In this document: piece by piece, positions 23,763 through 31,235 of the stretch
Numbering within the stretch: position 1 is the first letter of the stretch
How the letters are laid out: each line of letters begins with the position of its first letter
Assembly: GCA_023133595.1 (NCBI GenBank)
Contig: JAGLWF010000013.1
Location: forward strand, 1-33,581
Direction: 5' to 3'
DNA length: 33,581 bases
From: Nanobdellota archaeon
GTDB lineage: Archaea; Nanobdellota; Nanobdellia; Woesearchaeales; WJKV01
Notes under the pieces: generated by a model
The model's input: only the letters and a program-made list of their open reading frames with translations
Told to the model about the DNA's origin: nothing
Database searches by the model: none
Made by a program: the position numbers and the translations under genes

Positions 23763-24533
23763 ATGTCAGAACAAATGCCAGCTGAATTCAAGACTATTGA
23801 TTTTAATGACGTTGAATTTAAAGGGATAATACTAAGGGCTAAAGATCTGATTAAAAAAGGGTATTTTACTGGCATAAATTTTTTACAATCAGATTCTATT
23901 CTGCCAGATTCTTCAGTAATTGTTCATTTTCTGCATGATAGTAAAAAACATTTGGAAGCGATTGAAAATGATATTAGTAGGGATCATTTAATTGTTCCGA
24001 GATTTACATATTATATGCTTAAATCAGAATATTTTGAAAAGCCTGATTTTGGAGAAGAGTATGGTACTGCAATGTTTTTTGATTCTGATTTCAACAATAT
24101 TTCTATAGACGAAGCAGTTAAAAATCCACATGGTGTAACAATTTCAAATAAAGAATTAGATTTAATCGTACCAATTGCAGAGATAGTAAATCTAGGACAA
24201 ATTTTAAAAGATATAAGAGAAGCTGATCGCAAAAATCCGAAACAATGGATAGATCCTGTTATAATTGTTAAAACCAAAACTCCAATAAAATCTCTTGAAG
24301 GTTTCGTAAATAAATACTTTGTAAGCATATCACATGAAAGAGAGGAGTTTTATTGTGTGATAACAGATAGGCAAAGGGCAGACGCTTTAGAAAGATACCT
24401 TGATAAATTATGTGAAAGAATTCAGATTGGTAAATTAAGAAGATGTGATATCGTTTTTTCACCAAGTCAAATCAATACCGAATTTGCAGATTATCTCTCC
24501 ACGATTCAGAACCAACTTAGGATTGTTGAATAA
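23763..24533 (+). CDS. Hypothetical protein next to the RiPP region
   Basis: A 256-residue protein I do not recognise. AGGTGG seven bases before the ATG is a good ribosome site. It looks like a soluble mixed alpha/beta protein. The first half has FLHDSKKHLEAIENDISRD and VPRFTYYM; the second half has PVIIVKTKTP and an Arg-rich DRQRADALERYLDKLCERI. No metal-binding or nucleotide-binding motif is evident. It shares its promoter module with the winged-helix gene at 29806, which suggests common control. Its 3' end overlaps the converging gene by 17 bases. Confidence 0.65.
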   Translation: MSEQMPAEFKTIDFNDVEFKGIILRAKDLIKKGYFTGINFLQSDSILPDSSVIVHFLHDSKKHLEAIENDISRDHLIVPRFTYYMLKSEYFEKPDFGEEYGTAMFFDSDFNNISIDEAVKNPHGVTISNKELDLIVPIAEIVNLGQILKDIREADRKNPKQWIDPVIIVKTKTPIKSLEGFVNKYFVSISHEREEFYCVITDRQRADALERYLDKLCERIQIGKLRRCDIVFSPSQINTEFADYLSTIQNQLRIVE

Positions 24534-25188
24534 GAACATCTAATTCCTCTTTTGATCTAACTGAAGTTAATTTACGACTTCCTCCACCCCGAACTCCGTT
24601 CTCAAAAGCACGTTTTATTTGTTCTCCGATTCCATTTCTATGAACATGACATTCGTATTTTATCTCTCCTATCCCATATCGCCACTCACTAATAAAAGTA
24701 TCAGAAGATAAATTTACAAGAGTTATAGCTAATTTGGGATAATTACTTGGGCAAATGCAATCAATACCTTCTAGTATTGGATCTTTCAATGCTCTTAATA
24801 AAATATGTATAGGATTAATTGTGGCAGTTCGCCTTAATCGAAGAACTTCTCTCAGCATACGAAGGTCAGATGTCGAATGTATCTGATATGCCCAACGATT
24901 TGTTCGAACTCCTCTTCTTTTCAACCTCTTCATTTCTTCTTGGTTGTGTTCAAGTTCATTTTTTCGTCCATAAGTATAATCTAAAACTTTTATTGGATCA
25001 TAAGGTCCAATACCATGTGGTCCAACCCAACAAACTAGCTCTTGGCTAGGCCTTTGTTCTAGCTCTGTAATAATTCTTTCTATTTCAGACTCGGTCCAAT
25101 CCTGAAGTTTTTTCTTCCGAACACTTTCTGAAAATGCAACTTTCTCTGCAGATTCATACATTTGCATATATGTTTGTTCGTAGTTCAT
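24517..25188 (-). CDS. Hypothetical protein
   Basis: A 223-residue soluble protein I do not recognise. The N-terminal 60 residues are helical and charged. A conserved-looking core (CWVGPHGIGPYDPIKVLDY) and a basic segment (MKRLKRRGVRTNRWAYQIH) follow, then a C-terminal alpha/beta part ending in a Gly/Arg loop (VRGGGSRKL). The TATA box gctttaaata (minus strand, near 25216-25226) 30 bases before the ATG predicts a leaderless mRNA. It converges with the previous gene, overlapping by 17 bases. Confidence 0.62.
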   Translation of the reverse strand: MNYEQTYMQMYESAEKVAFSESVRKKKLQDWTESEIERIITELEQRPSQELVCWVGPHGIGPYDPIKVLDYTYGRKNELEHNQEEMKRLKRRGVRTNRWAYQIHSTSDLRMLREVLRLRRTATINPIHILLRALKDPILEGIDCICPSNYPKLAITLVNLSSDTFISEWRYGIGEIKYECHVHRNGIGEQIKRAFENGVRGGGSRKLTSVRSKEELDVLIQQS

Positions 25189-25269
25189 TCTAAGTATATT
25201 ATAGATTTTATAATATTTAAAGCTTACTCAAAGAAAACAGTTTTTTTTGACATTCTAAAGAGTATAAAT

Positions 25270-25377
25270 TCAATAGCCACCAACAACTGGTGCTCCAGTA
25301 ACCGCATCTCCACTCACCATCCCTGCGAGTCCTAATACTAATAGAGAAATAATCAAAAGTATGCAAACCTTCTTCAT
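25270..25377 (-). CDS. 35-residue secreted peptide, truncated copy of the PEF-CTERM protein start
   Basis: The first 22 residues (MKKVCILLIISLLVLGLAGM, then VS) are identical to the signal peptide of the protein at 18574-18894. The frame then reads GDAVTGAPVVGGY and stops. Promoter (AACATTTATATACC) and ribosome site (GAGGTGAT) are intact. It may be a decayed duplicate or a real tiny exported peptide. Both the low-complexity region and the sorting tail are gone. Confidence 0.55.
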   Translation of the reverse strand: MKKVCILLIISLLVLGLAGMVSGDAVTGAPVVGGY

Positions 25378-25512
25378 AATATCACCTCTAAGGCAGATAT
25401 TGCTGTTTTGGTATATAAATGTTTTTGTTTATTTGTATAACCCAAGAATCCTCATAGTCACGTAATCATAATCGGATTAAAGAATCCGTTCTCAACCAAG
25501 TGACTTTGAGTT
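25316..25512. repeat. Segmental duplication, copy B (partner 18833-19029)
   Basis: Matches copy A through the signal-peptide codons, promoter, intergenic gap and last codons of the HExxH gene, after which similarity stops. The flanking genes are damaged here, so copy B is the derived one. Confidence 0.85.
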
Positions 25513-25514
25513 CT
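25458..25514 (-). pseudogene. C-terminal remnant of the 18976-type HExxH gene
   Basis: On the minus strand the codons read RTQSHLVENGFFNPIMIT then stop. This aligns with the C-terminus LTQNQLADNGFFNPIIIK of the intact gene. Nothing upstream continues the frame, and a methyltransferase gene occupies the place where the rest would be. Confidence 0.8.
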
Positions 25515-25547
25515 CTATTCTGATATTTATTGAGAAGAAAGATACAA

Positions 25548-25589
25548 TACACAAAGTTCTTGATTTTAGATATTTTAAATTTCATTTTC
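25548..25589. repeat. 42-bp repeat, copy 1 (partner 27936-27977)
   Basis: Forty-one of 42 bases are shared with 27936-27977. In both places the element spans the 3' end of a minus-strand gene: the stop codon of the methyltransferase here and of a small hypothetical gene there. Content is very AT-rich. Confidence 0.8.
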
Positions 25590-26268
25590 GATTTTGTCCA
25601 ACTATGACTAATTCTTCAGCAAAGATCGAAGAAAAAGCTTTAATGATAAAATATTTCTTAATCAATCTTTTTAGATAAAATGGAGTTGGAAGATGCACAT
25701 AGACCTTCACATCATTATCATTATAACTTCTATCCAAAAACTCGCCATTTCTTTGCTTAAAGATATGTAATAAGTGCTCTATCCAAAAAGAAAACCTGTT
25801 ACCAGGATATAGAGCATTATTCGATGTTAAAACACATAATCCTTCAGGTTTCAGAACTCTTTGAACTTCTTTTAATACTTTCAATCTGTTTTTATGAGTT
25901 TGAATTTGGTTTATGAAACATTTGAGCATAAGAACAGCATCAAATGAATTTTTATAAAACTTTAAATTTTTTGCATTCATCTGGATACATTTCACTTTAA
26001 CTTGATTTTCTTTGCTAAATTTGTTTGTAAATTTTACCATTTCAGGGGAAAAGTCGATAGCAGTAACCGTATAACCCATTTTTGTTAACGGTACCACCTC
26101 TCTTCCGCATCCGCAACCAATAACAAGAAGTGTCTTAGCATTCTTTAGATATTTTTTAATTACCTTTTTTTCGAACTCTTTTAACCCCTTTCTTGCTTGT
26201 TCAAAATACAACTTAGAAAAGTCTCTATCAGAGTATCTTTTAAATATTATTTTTTCAGCTGATTTCAT
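25582..26268 (-). CDS. Class I SAM-dependent methyltransferase
   Basis: A 228-residue enzyme with the class I methyltransferase fold: motif I LLVIGCGCGREVVPL (about 48-62), the acidic end of strand 2 in VTAIDFSPEMV, a DAVLMLKCFINQI strand 4 and LKPEGLCVLTSNN. It resembles small-molecule methyltransferases of the UbiE/Methyltransf_11-25 type. Substrate unknown. Its start overlaps the stop of the upstream HExxH paralogue (TAATG), so the two are translationally coupled. It occupies the position where the duplicated block should carry a second 18976-type gene, suggesting replacement. Confidence 0.85.
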   Translation of the reverse strand: MKSAEKIIFKRYSDRDFSKLYFEQARKGLKEFEKKVIKKYLKNAKTLLVIGCGCGREVVPLTKMGYTVTAIDFSPEMVKFTNKFSKENQVKVKCIQMNAKNLKFYKNSFDAVLMLKCFINQIQTHKNRLKVLKEVQRVLKPEGLCVLTSNNALYPGNRFSFWIEHLLHIFKQRNGEFLDRSYNDNDVKVYVHLPTPFYLKRLIKKYFIIKAFSSIFAEELVIVGQNRK

Positions 26269-26981
26269 TATACCCTTAATTGCTGAATAGCTTTCAATCT
26301 CATTTTTGAATATTTTATGTTTTGCAGCTTATTTTTAAAAAAGATTGCCTTAGAAGTATAAATATATTTCGTCTTATTTGTCTCATCTGGACTTATTTGC
26401 AAATCATCAAGCCTACCATTCACCCAATGCTCCAAATAAGTGACTAATCCTTCATCATATTCCCAAAAATCCGGATTTTGCTTTGCAAAAGAGAGATTAT
26501 TTGAATTTAATAAGATATGGATGACTTCATGAAGCAATATATTTTTCAAAGCCTGCTTCTTTTCATCATAATCGTTTTTCTTTAGTTTCGTAATTACAAC
26601 AAGATAATCATCTTCGCATTCTATTTGTAATTCTGCAAATAATTTCAGTAATTCTTGTTTTAAATCCTCATTTTTGATTTTCTGAATTATCTGAATACCT
26701 TCAAGAATTCCTCGTTTGCTTGTTACAGAGCCTCCAATATCAGATAATTTTTTTTGAAAATAATCCCCCTTCATAAAATCCTCAATAGTATCAGGAACTA
26801 AATCAGGATTATTCTGATGAAAAGGAGAACAGTCTGGTGTTCGACAACAGCTTATGAATTTTCGCAGTAAGATATGTCTTTGAGATATCTCGACAAATTT
26901 AAATTTAGATATATTAGAATCTAGATCTAAATACTCGGCAATTTTCTTTATTTTTGGAAAAAATATCTCTTGGTAGTTCAT
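26268..26981 (-). CDS. HExxH/DEG putative zinc metallopeptidase, paralogue of 19832-20560
   Basis: A 237-residue paralogue, near-identical over most of its length to the protein at 19832-20560. It keeps SCCRTPDCS, LLHEVIHILLN and DEGLVTYLEHW. Only the last 25 residues or so diverge, ending KAIQQLRV instead of LTHNFFKE. It has the metal ligands and so should be active. Here the upstream neighbour is a histidine phosphatase (4-base overlap) rather than a radical SAM enzyme, and the downstream neighbour is a methyltransferase. Whether it still serves the RiPP pathway in trans is open. Confidence 0.78.
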   Translation of the reverse strand: MNYQEIFFPKIKKIAEYLDLDSNISKFKFVEISQRHILLRKFISCCRTPDCSPFHQNNPDLVPDTIEDFMKGDYFQKKLSDIGGSVTSKRGILEGIQIIQKIKNEDLKQELLKLFAELQIECEDDYLVVITKLKKNDYDEKKQALKNILLHEVIHILLNSNNLSFAKQNPDFWEYDEGLVTYLEHWVNGRLDDLQISPDETNKTKYIYTSKAIFFKNKLQNIKYSKMRLKAIQQLRV

Positions 26982-27547
26982 ATTATTTGTTGATTACTTT
27001 TAAAATCAACTACATTAAATTCCTCATCCAACTCAAAGTATGTGAGTGTGCAAAAATCAGACTTGTATTTTCTATTCTCTTCTCGAGGTTTGTTCAAGAG
27101 AATTACTGCAACATTCGCAATAAATCCCGAATGGCTGATTATCAGAATGCTCTCAGCAGTCTCCTTTTTTAACTTTGCAACAAATTTCTGTGCCCTCTCA
27201 AAAGCATCGGAGGAGTTTTCACCACCTTCAGGCCTAAAATCTTTTTCTTCAACACCTGCTTCAGCTACTGCTTGTCTCCATTCAACAGCAGTTTTACTTT
27301 GTAAAACTCCAAGACTGTGTTCATTTACTTCATCAGTATATTCAATTTCAATGTTCCCTAAAGCGGTAATAGTTGGTTCGAGTGTTAATCTTGCCCTATT
27401 TGAAGATCCACAGATAATCTTCTTAACATTTAATTTAGATAACGGTTTAACTAACTTTTGTGCTTGATCAAGTCCTTCATCCGTAAGAGTATCTTGTTCT
27501 TCTCCATGTCCTCTTTGTGCATGCCTTATAAAATATATTTTCATCAT
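26978..27547 (-). CDS. Histidine phosphatase family protein (SixA/phosphoglycerate-mutase-like)
   Basis: A 189-residue protein with FIRHAQRG (catalytic His9, Arg8), SSNRAR (Arg51), a Glu in the acidic segment YTDEVNE (about 70-76) and ISHSGF (His139). These are the four phosphate-pocket elements of the branch-1 histidine phosphatases. Length suits SixA or CobC-like phosphatases rather than glycolytic mutase. The substrate is unknown. A second ATG follows directly (MMK). The stop overlaps the next start by 4 bases, making this the first gene of a three-gene operon. Confidence 0.85.
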   Translation of the reverse strand: MMKIYFIRHAQRGHGEEQDTLTDEGLDQAQKLVKPLSKLNVKKIICGSSNRARLTLEPTITALGNIEIEYTDEVNEHSLGVLQSKTAVEWRQAVAEAGVEEKDFRPEGGENSSDAFERAQKFVAKLKKETAESILIISHSGFIANVAVILLNKPREENRKYKSDFCTLTYFELDEEFNVVDFKSNQQII

Positions 27548-27603
27548 TTTATTTTCCCAGAATACCTATTAATTCTTTTTTTGTTCTTTCGATAGTCTGT
27601 CTT

Positions 27604-27626
27604 GGTCTATGCCTCAAAGCATAGCC
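27604..27626. other. Short perfect hairpin
   Basis: CTATGC-CTCAAA-GCATAG forms a 6-bp stem with a 6-base loop and possible GG/CC extension. It lies between the divergent phosphatase promoter and the truncated gene at 27630. There is no U-run, so it is not a convincing terminator. Confidence 0.35.
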
Positions 27627-27629
27627 TAA

Positions 27630-27899
27630 ATCGTAAAGACACCTGTAAAAGATGTGCTTAAAGAGTTTTTTGTTGGCAGATTAGAGAGAATAAAAAAGGG
27701 ATTAAGCGCAGAAAAAACTGATCTTTGCGAAGCATATATACAGCTTAAAATTTTAGATAGTGCCAAGTCTCATTTAGAAGATTCTCCTGAACTCAAAGAA
27801 TTCCAGGATGATTTTTCAAAACTATATTGGCAAGTGTATATAGATATCGAATCGAAATCTCAACAGATATCGTTAAAAAAAAGACATGGCGTAGACTGA
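27630..27899 (+). pseudogene. N-terminally truncated relative of the winged-helix protein at 29806
   Basis: The open frame from 27630 (a stop lies just before it) encodes VKTPVKDVLKEFFVGRLERI..., which aligns with IKSPAVRAALKDYFAGGLERI... of the gene at 29806 and stays similar to its helical C-terminal half (ELKEFQDDFSKLYWQVY against EFSEVDDAFYDLYGEVE). The winged-helix half is missing. No ATG is available; a GTG at 27654 could start an 81-residue protein. A broken gene is more likely than a functional one. Confidence 0.6.
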
Positions 27900-27935
27900 T
27901 AATCCTCTTCAGGTTCATAAACAAATCAAAATATA

Positions 27936-27977
27936 TACACAAAATTCTTGATTTTAGATATTTTAAATTTCATTTTC
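27936..27977. repeat. 42-bp repeat, copy 2 (partner 25548-25589)
   Basis: Differs from copy 1 at a single base. It ends at the stop codon of the minus-strand gene 27976-28275 just as copy 1 ends over the methyltransferase stop. Confidence 0.8.
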
Positions 27978-28275
27978 AATCAAACTTATCAGGATCAAAG
28001 TCTAAATTCCTTGTATATCCCTCAAACTCTTTCCAGCCAATTGTTTTTCTTCTAAAGTTTGGATTTAATCTACAGATTTTAATATCCCCGCTATCAATCA
28101 AATCCTTAAATTCCTTGTGAGTTATCAGTAAATCCTTATTTTGAGATTTGAGTAGCTCAAACTTCTTATAACAATTCATTAATCTTTCATCTTTATTAAA
28201 GCATTTTCTTGTGCAGAAATTACCAAAATACCAGTTTATTACTCTTTGGATAGGGTATCTTTTGATGCTTGGCAT
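27976..28275 (-). CDS. Small hypothetical protein
   Basis: A 99-residue basic protein I do not recognise. It has a Cys pair in FCTRKCF and another Cys shortly after (MNCYKKF), which might bind metal. The C-terminal half (HKEFKDLIDSGDIKICRLNP, then KEFEGYTRNL) is mixed. It is soluble with no signal peptide. It lies 27 bases after the DUF4143 ATPase gene on the same strand and may be its operon partner. Confidence 0.55.
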   Translation of the reverse strand: MPSIKRYPIQRVINWYFGNFCTRKCFNKDERLMNCYKKFELLKSQNKDLLITHKEFKDLIDSGDIKICRLNPNFRRKTIGWKEFEGYTRNLDFDPDKFD

Positions 28276-28302
28276 TGTAAATTAAAGTGAATCATAATGT
28301 AT

Positions 28303-29523
28303 TTATTTTCTTTCTATAGCATTAACCAGCTTTACCAAAGGCAGGAATGCAACAATGCCCCTCTTACCTTCAAAGTCCAATGATACGACATAACCTTTTT
28401 TTGGGCTGTATTTTTTTAAAAAACTAGAAAAGGACCTTGTCAGTTTTGCCTCTTTCAACAAAGATTTTACTTCTACAGGAATTAACTTATTATTTTTTTC
28501 TATTATAAAATCAACTTCAGCTCCGGATTTGGTACGCCAATAATTAGGAAAAATATTGTGCTTTATTAATTCTGTATAAATAAAATTTTCATATATGTTC
28601 CCAAAATCTGCCCTTTCACTGCTGAAATTATCTATGCAGATGTTCCTGAATCCAAGGTCGTAAAAATAAATCTTTGGGCTTTTGACCATTTCAGTCCTCT
28701 TATTAGTATAATATGGTTTTACTAGATTACATATGAAAGTTTTCTCAAGAATATTCAAGTATTTCATCAGGTCATTGTAGGAAAAACTGGTTATTGTTGA
28801 AAGTTCATTATAATTTATAATGTTGCCTATCTGTAAAGAAAGCGCCTTCATAAGCTTGACTAATCTGTAATCCTCACTTAAATCAAGAATCTCCCTAATC
28901 TCCTTCAAGAGATATGTATTGTATATACTTTCAAGGATTTTCTTTTTCTCGTCTGTTGTTTTTGCAAGAGCTACTCTTGGATATCCGCCGTATAAAATAA
29001 ATTCTCTGAGATGCTTATTCAATTCAGATACAATCTCTTTTCCATAGTTTCCGTTCTCATAAAGCGGAACTAGTTTTTGATTTCTTGCCTTCAAAAATTC
29101 CTTAAAGGAGAAAGGAGAAAGAGGAAATATAAATATCCTTCCGGTCAGATATTTTAAGCTCTGGATTGACAGCTCTGCTGCAGATGAACCTGAGATGAAT
29201 ATCTTTGTATCAAAATTGTCATAGAGGTACTTTAATTTTTTTCCGCTGTCTTTTGAATATTGCACTTCATCGATAAAAAGTATATCATACCCTTTTAAAT
29301 GCAAATCTGCAAAAGAATCTATATCCCCTTCAAAAAGCTGGAGAAGCTTTACATCGTCAAAACTTATCCGGTTTATCTTCTTGCCTTTCTTACCAAGCAA
29401 ATTAAGAAAGTTATTGACTAGTGTGGTCTTGCCGCACTGCCTCGCTCCAATTACTGCTATAATTTCCTTTGCTTTAAAATATTTTGAGATTTCCTCTTCA
29501 ATATCTCTCTTTATATATACCAT
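28303..29523 (-). CDS. AAA+ ATPase with C-terminal DUF4143 nuclease-like domain
   Basis: A 406-residue protein of the widespread archaeal/bacterial AAA_14-DUF4143 family. Walker A is GARQCGKTT (26-34), Walker B is DILFIDEVQY, and sensor-like ISGSSAAEL follows. A middle winged-helix-like part (IINYNELSTITSFSYNDLMKYL) leads to the C-terminal domain with AEVDFII...LIPVEVKS, a PD-(D/E)xK-type arrangement. These ATPases are common in DPANN and gut archaea and their role is not settled; links to mobile elements or defence are suspected. A TATA box near 29546-29554 predicts a leaderless mRNA. Confidence 0.9.
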   Translation of the reverse strand: MVYIKRDIEEEISKYFKAKEIIAVIGARQCGKTTLVNNFLNLLGKKGKKINRISFDDVKLLQLFEGDIDSFADLHLKGYDILFIDEVQYSKDSGKKLKYLYDNFDTKIFISGSSAAELSIQSLKYLTGRIFIFPLSPFSFKEFLKARNQKLVPLYENGNYGKEIVSELNKHLREFILYGGYPRVALAKTTDEKKKILESIYNTYLLKEIREILDLSEDYRLVKLMKALSLQIGNIINYNELSTITSFSYNDLMKYLNILEKTFICNLVKPYYTNKRTEMVKSPKIYFYDLGFRNICIDNFSSERADFGNIYENFIYTELIKHNIFPNYWRTKSGAEVDFIIEKNNKLIPVEVKSLLKEAKLTRSFSSFLKKYSPKKGYVVSLDFEGKRGIVAFLPLVKLVNAIERK

Positions 29524-29695
29524 ATATGAAGAATACCCCTGCCATTATTTAAATCTTTCTCTTTTTAGCAGGGTTGTTATTCAATATCCTGAGGCTATAT
29601 TCCAAAAACAATAGAATTCATAAAATGTTCAAAAATGATCAGAAAAAAGCTATTATAGATTATTGTAAATAATATATTTCTGGAACAAGATATTG

Positions 29696-29770
29696 CTATT
29701 TTGGTATATAAATGTTATCATCCCCTAAATATGCCCCTTTATAGTAGCAACAAAAACGAAAGCTTTATAA
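29696..29770 (+). promoter_or_regulatory. Promoter module shared with 23655-23728
   Basis: About 75 bases align with the region before the gene at 23763. It ends with AACGAAAGCTTTATAAA, a strong BRE-TATA pair. Transcription would begin near 29795, about 10 bases before the ATG at 29806. The rest of the 29524-29805 gap holds only the divergent ATPase promoter. Confidence 0.65.
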
Positions 29771-29805
29771 AGTTAGTAAACCATAATACATACGGTAAAA
29801 ATAAA

Positions 29806-30381
29806 ATGGATAAATTTATATCTGATGATTGCCTATTAATAGGTGTGGCAACCGATTCTTCAAAGGGCAAAAAAGAGATAAATGAAGCTAGCAATGGCTC
29901 TGAAACCCTTATAGATAGGTTAGGTGGAGATACTCCAAGAAATAATATTTTTGCATATTTTATCCTAGAAGAAAGTTCTTCTGTTTCTTATGATACTATA
30001 GCTCAAAAGTGTTCTTTACCAGCAAAAAGAGCTAGAAGAATTTTAAATGGGCTTGCCCAAGAAGGAGTTCTGAACAATGGAACCCCTCATATATATTCAT
30101 TAGATATCAAAAGTCCTGCTGTTAGGGCAGCACTCAAAGATTATTTTGCAGGCGGTTTAGAAAGAATAAAAGTAAGACTAAGAAATCCAGACAGCACTGG
30201 TTGGGATGAATATTCGCAAGTAATGCAATTGGAAAGATCTCTGAACAAGTTAGAAAAAGAGCTAGGACCTTCAAAAGAGTTTAGTGAAGTTGATGATGCT
30301 TTCTATGATTTATATGGAGAAGTAGAGATGTTATGCGAGTGCACATGGGAAGCTGCTGATAGAGCAAAAAAGAATCATTAA
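29806..30381 (+). CDS. Winged-helix DNA-binding protein
   Basis: I start at ATG 29806, just after the BRE-TATA box, giving 191 residues; the longer frame back to 29701 would overlap the promoter. Residues about 48-100 (FAYFILEESSSVSYDTIAQ, KRARRILNGLAQEGVL, HIYSL) form a typical winged helix with recognition helix and wing. The C-terminal half is a helical dimerisation-like region. It is likely a transcription regulator. A truncated relative lies at 27630, and its promoter module is shared with 23763, so self-control is possible. It converges with the next gene (4-base overlap). Confidence 0.75.
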   Translation: MDKFISDDCLLIGVATDSSKGKKEINEASNGSETLIDRLGGDTPRNNIFAYFILEESSSVSYDTIAQKCSLPAKRARRILNGLAQEGVLNNGTPHIYSLDIKSPAVRAALKDYFAGGLERIKVRLRNPDSTGWDEYSQVMQLERSLNKLEKELGPSKEFSEVDDAFYDLYGEVEMLCECTWEAADRAKKNH

Positions 30382-31235
30382 ACTTTGTAATCATTTCTCA
30401 AAATATATTCTAATTCCCAATGGATATGGGGTACTTTTGCTAATTTCTTTGGTTCGTTAATTGCTTCAGGATTCACAATTTCATGTGCTGAAATAACCTC
30501 TCCTTTCTTTTTAGCTTTTTTGTTGTAATAATTTTTACTTCTTCCTTTGAGATGCTTTGGACCATATATGACTACTCGGCTACACGTCTCTGAAAAATCT
30601 CTAACTTTTTCTTTCGAATCAATTATGAACAAAGGAACAAATTCACCAGAAAGAATCTTTTCATTCCATTCAACTATCTTGGATAAAGCTTCCCCCCTAA
30701 ATTGACGAAATTCCTCAGGATCTATATACGACTCGAATTCCTCTGAGGTTAATCTTTTCTTCAATTTTGCTTCTAAGTGTTTTTTATATCCATCTGTGAT
30801 CTCCTCACAAATATCATCATAAAATTTCTCAAAAAATACCCTTTTATTCTCTTCCTCACTTAGCTTTGGGTTCCATAAACCATTTACATCATAACCATCT
30901 TTAGCAAGTTTCTTAGCTCTCAACATATCACTCAAAAGTTCCCTTCGGATTTTAACATCTTCAATCTCGGCAAGTCTACGTTCCAAATCTGGATTCTGGT
31001 CTGAATTCGCGACAAATATAATCACAGAAACTAATAATAAAATAAATCCAATAATTGAATTTACTCCGTAAATACCTGGCCCTCCAACTGCTGCACCTGT
31101 AATACTTGATTCGGAAAATATCAGAAAAATTAGGCTTGTCACAAACAATAGCAATCCAAAGTATCTATAATCAAGTTTCTTCATGCAAAGTTTTGATTCA
31201 GATTCATATATAAACTTGTCGAAAAGAGATCTCAT
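30378..31235 (-). CDS. Membrane protein with two helices and large cytosolic domain, unknown function
   Basis: A 285-residue protein I do not recognise. The ATG at 31235 overlaps the stop of the PhoU-like gene (ATGA); an internal MKKLDY at residue 18 is also possible. Two membrane helices (about 26-43 and 62-79) flank a short outside loop, SSITGAAVGGPGIYG. The rest is a charged, mainly helical cytosolic domain (80-285) with a mixed segment (FVPLFIIDSKEKVRDF, RVVIYGPKHLKG) and HEIV and HIHWELEY near the end. No enzyme signature is evident. Translational coupling suggests it works with the AbrB-PhoU protein. Confidence 0.65.
   Translation of the reverse strand: MRSLFDKFIYESESKLCMKKLDYRYFGLLLFVTSLIFLIFSESSITGAAVGGPGIYGVNSIIGFILLLVSVIIFVANSDQNPDLERRLAEIEDVKIRRELLSDMLRAKKLAKDGYDVNGLWNPKLSEEENKRVFFEKFYDDICEEITDGYKKHLEAKLKKRLTSEEFESYIDPEEFRQFRGEALSKIVEWNEKILSGEFVPLFIIDSKEKVRDFSETCSRVVIYGPKHLKGRSKNYYNKKAKKKGEVISAHEIVNPEAINEPKKLAKVPHIHWELEYILRNDYKV

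Noticed and set aside
29701-29805. N-terminal extension of the winged-helix protein.
   Set aside because: It would start with TTG and cover the BRE-TATA promoter, whereas ATG 29806 is correctly placed behind it.
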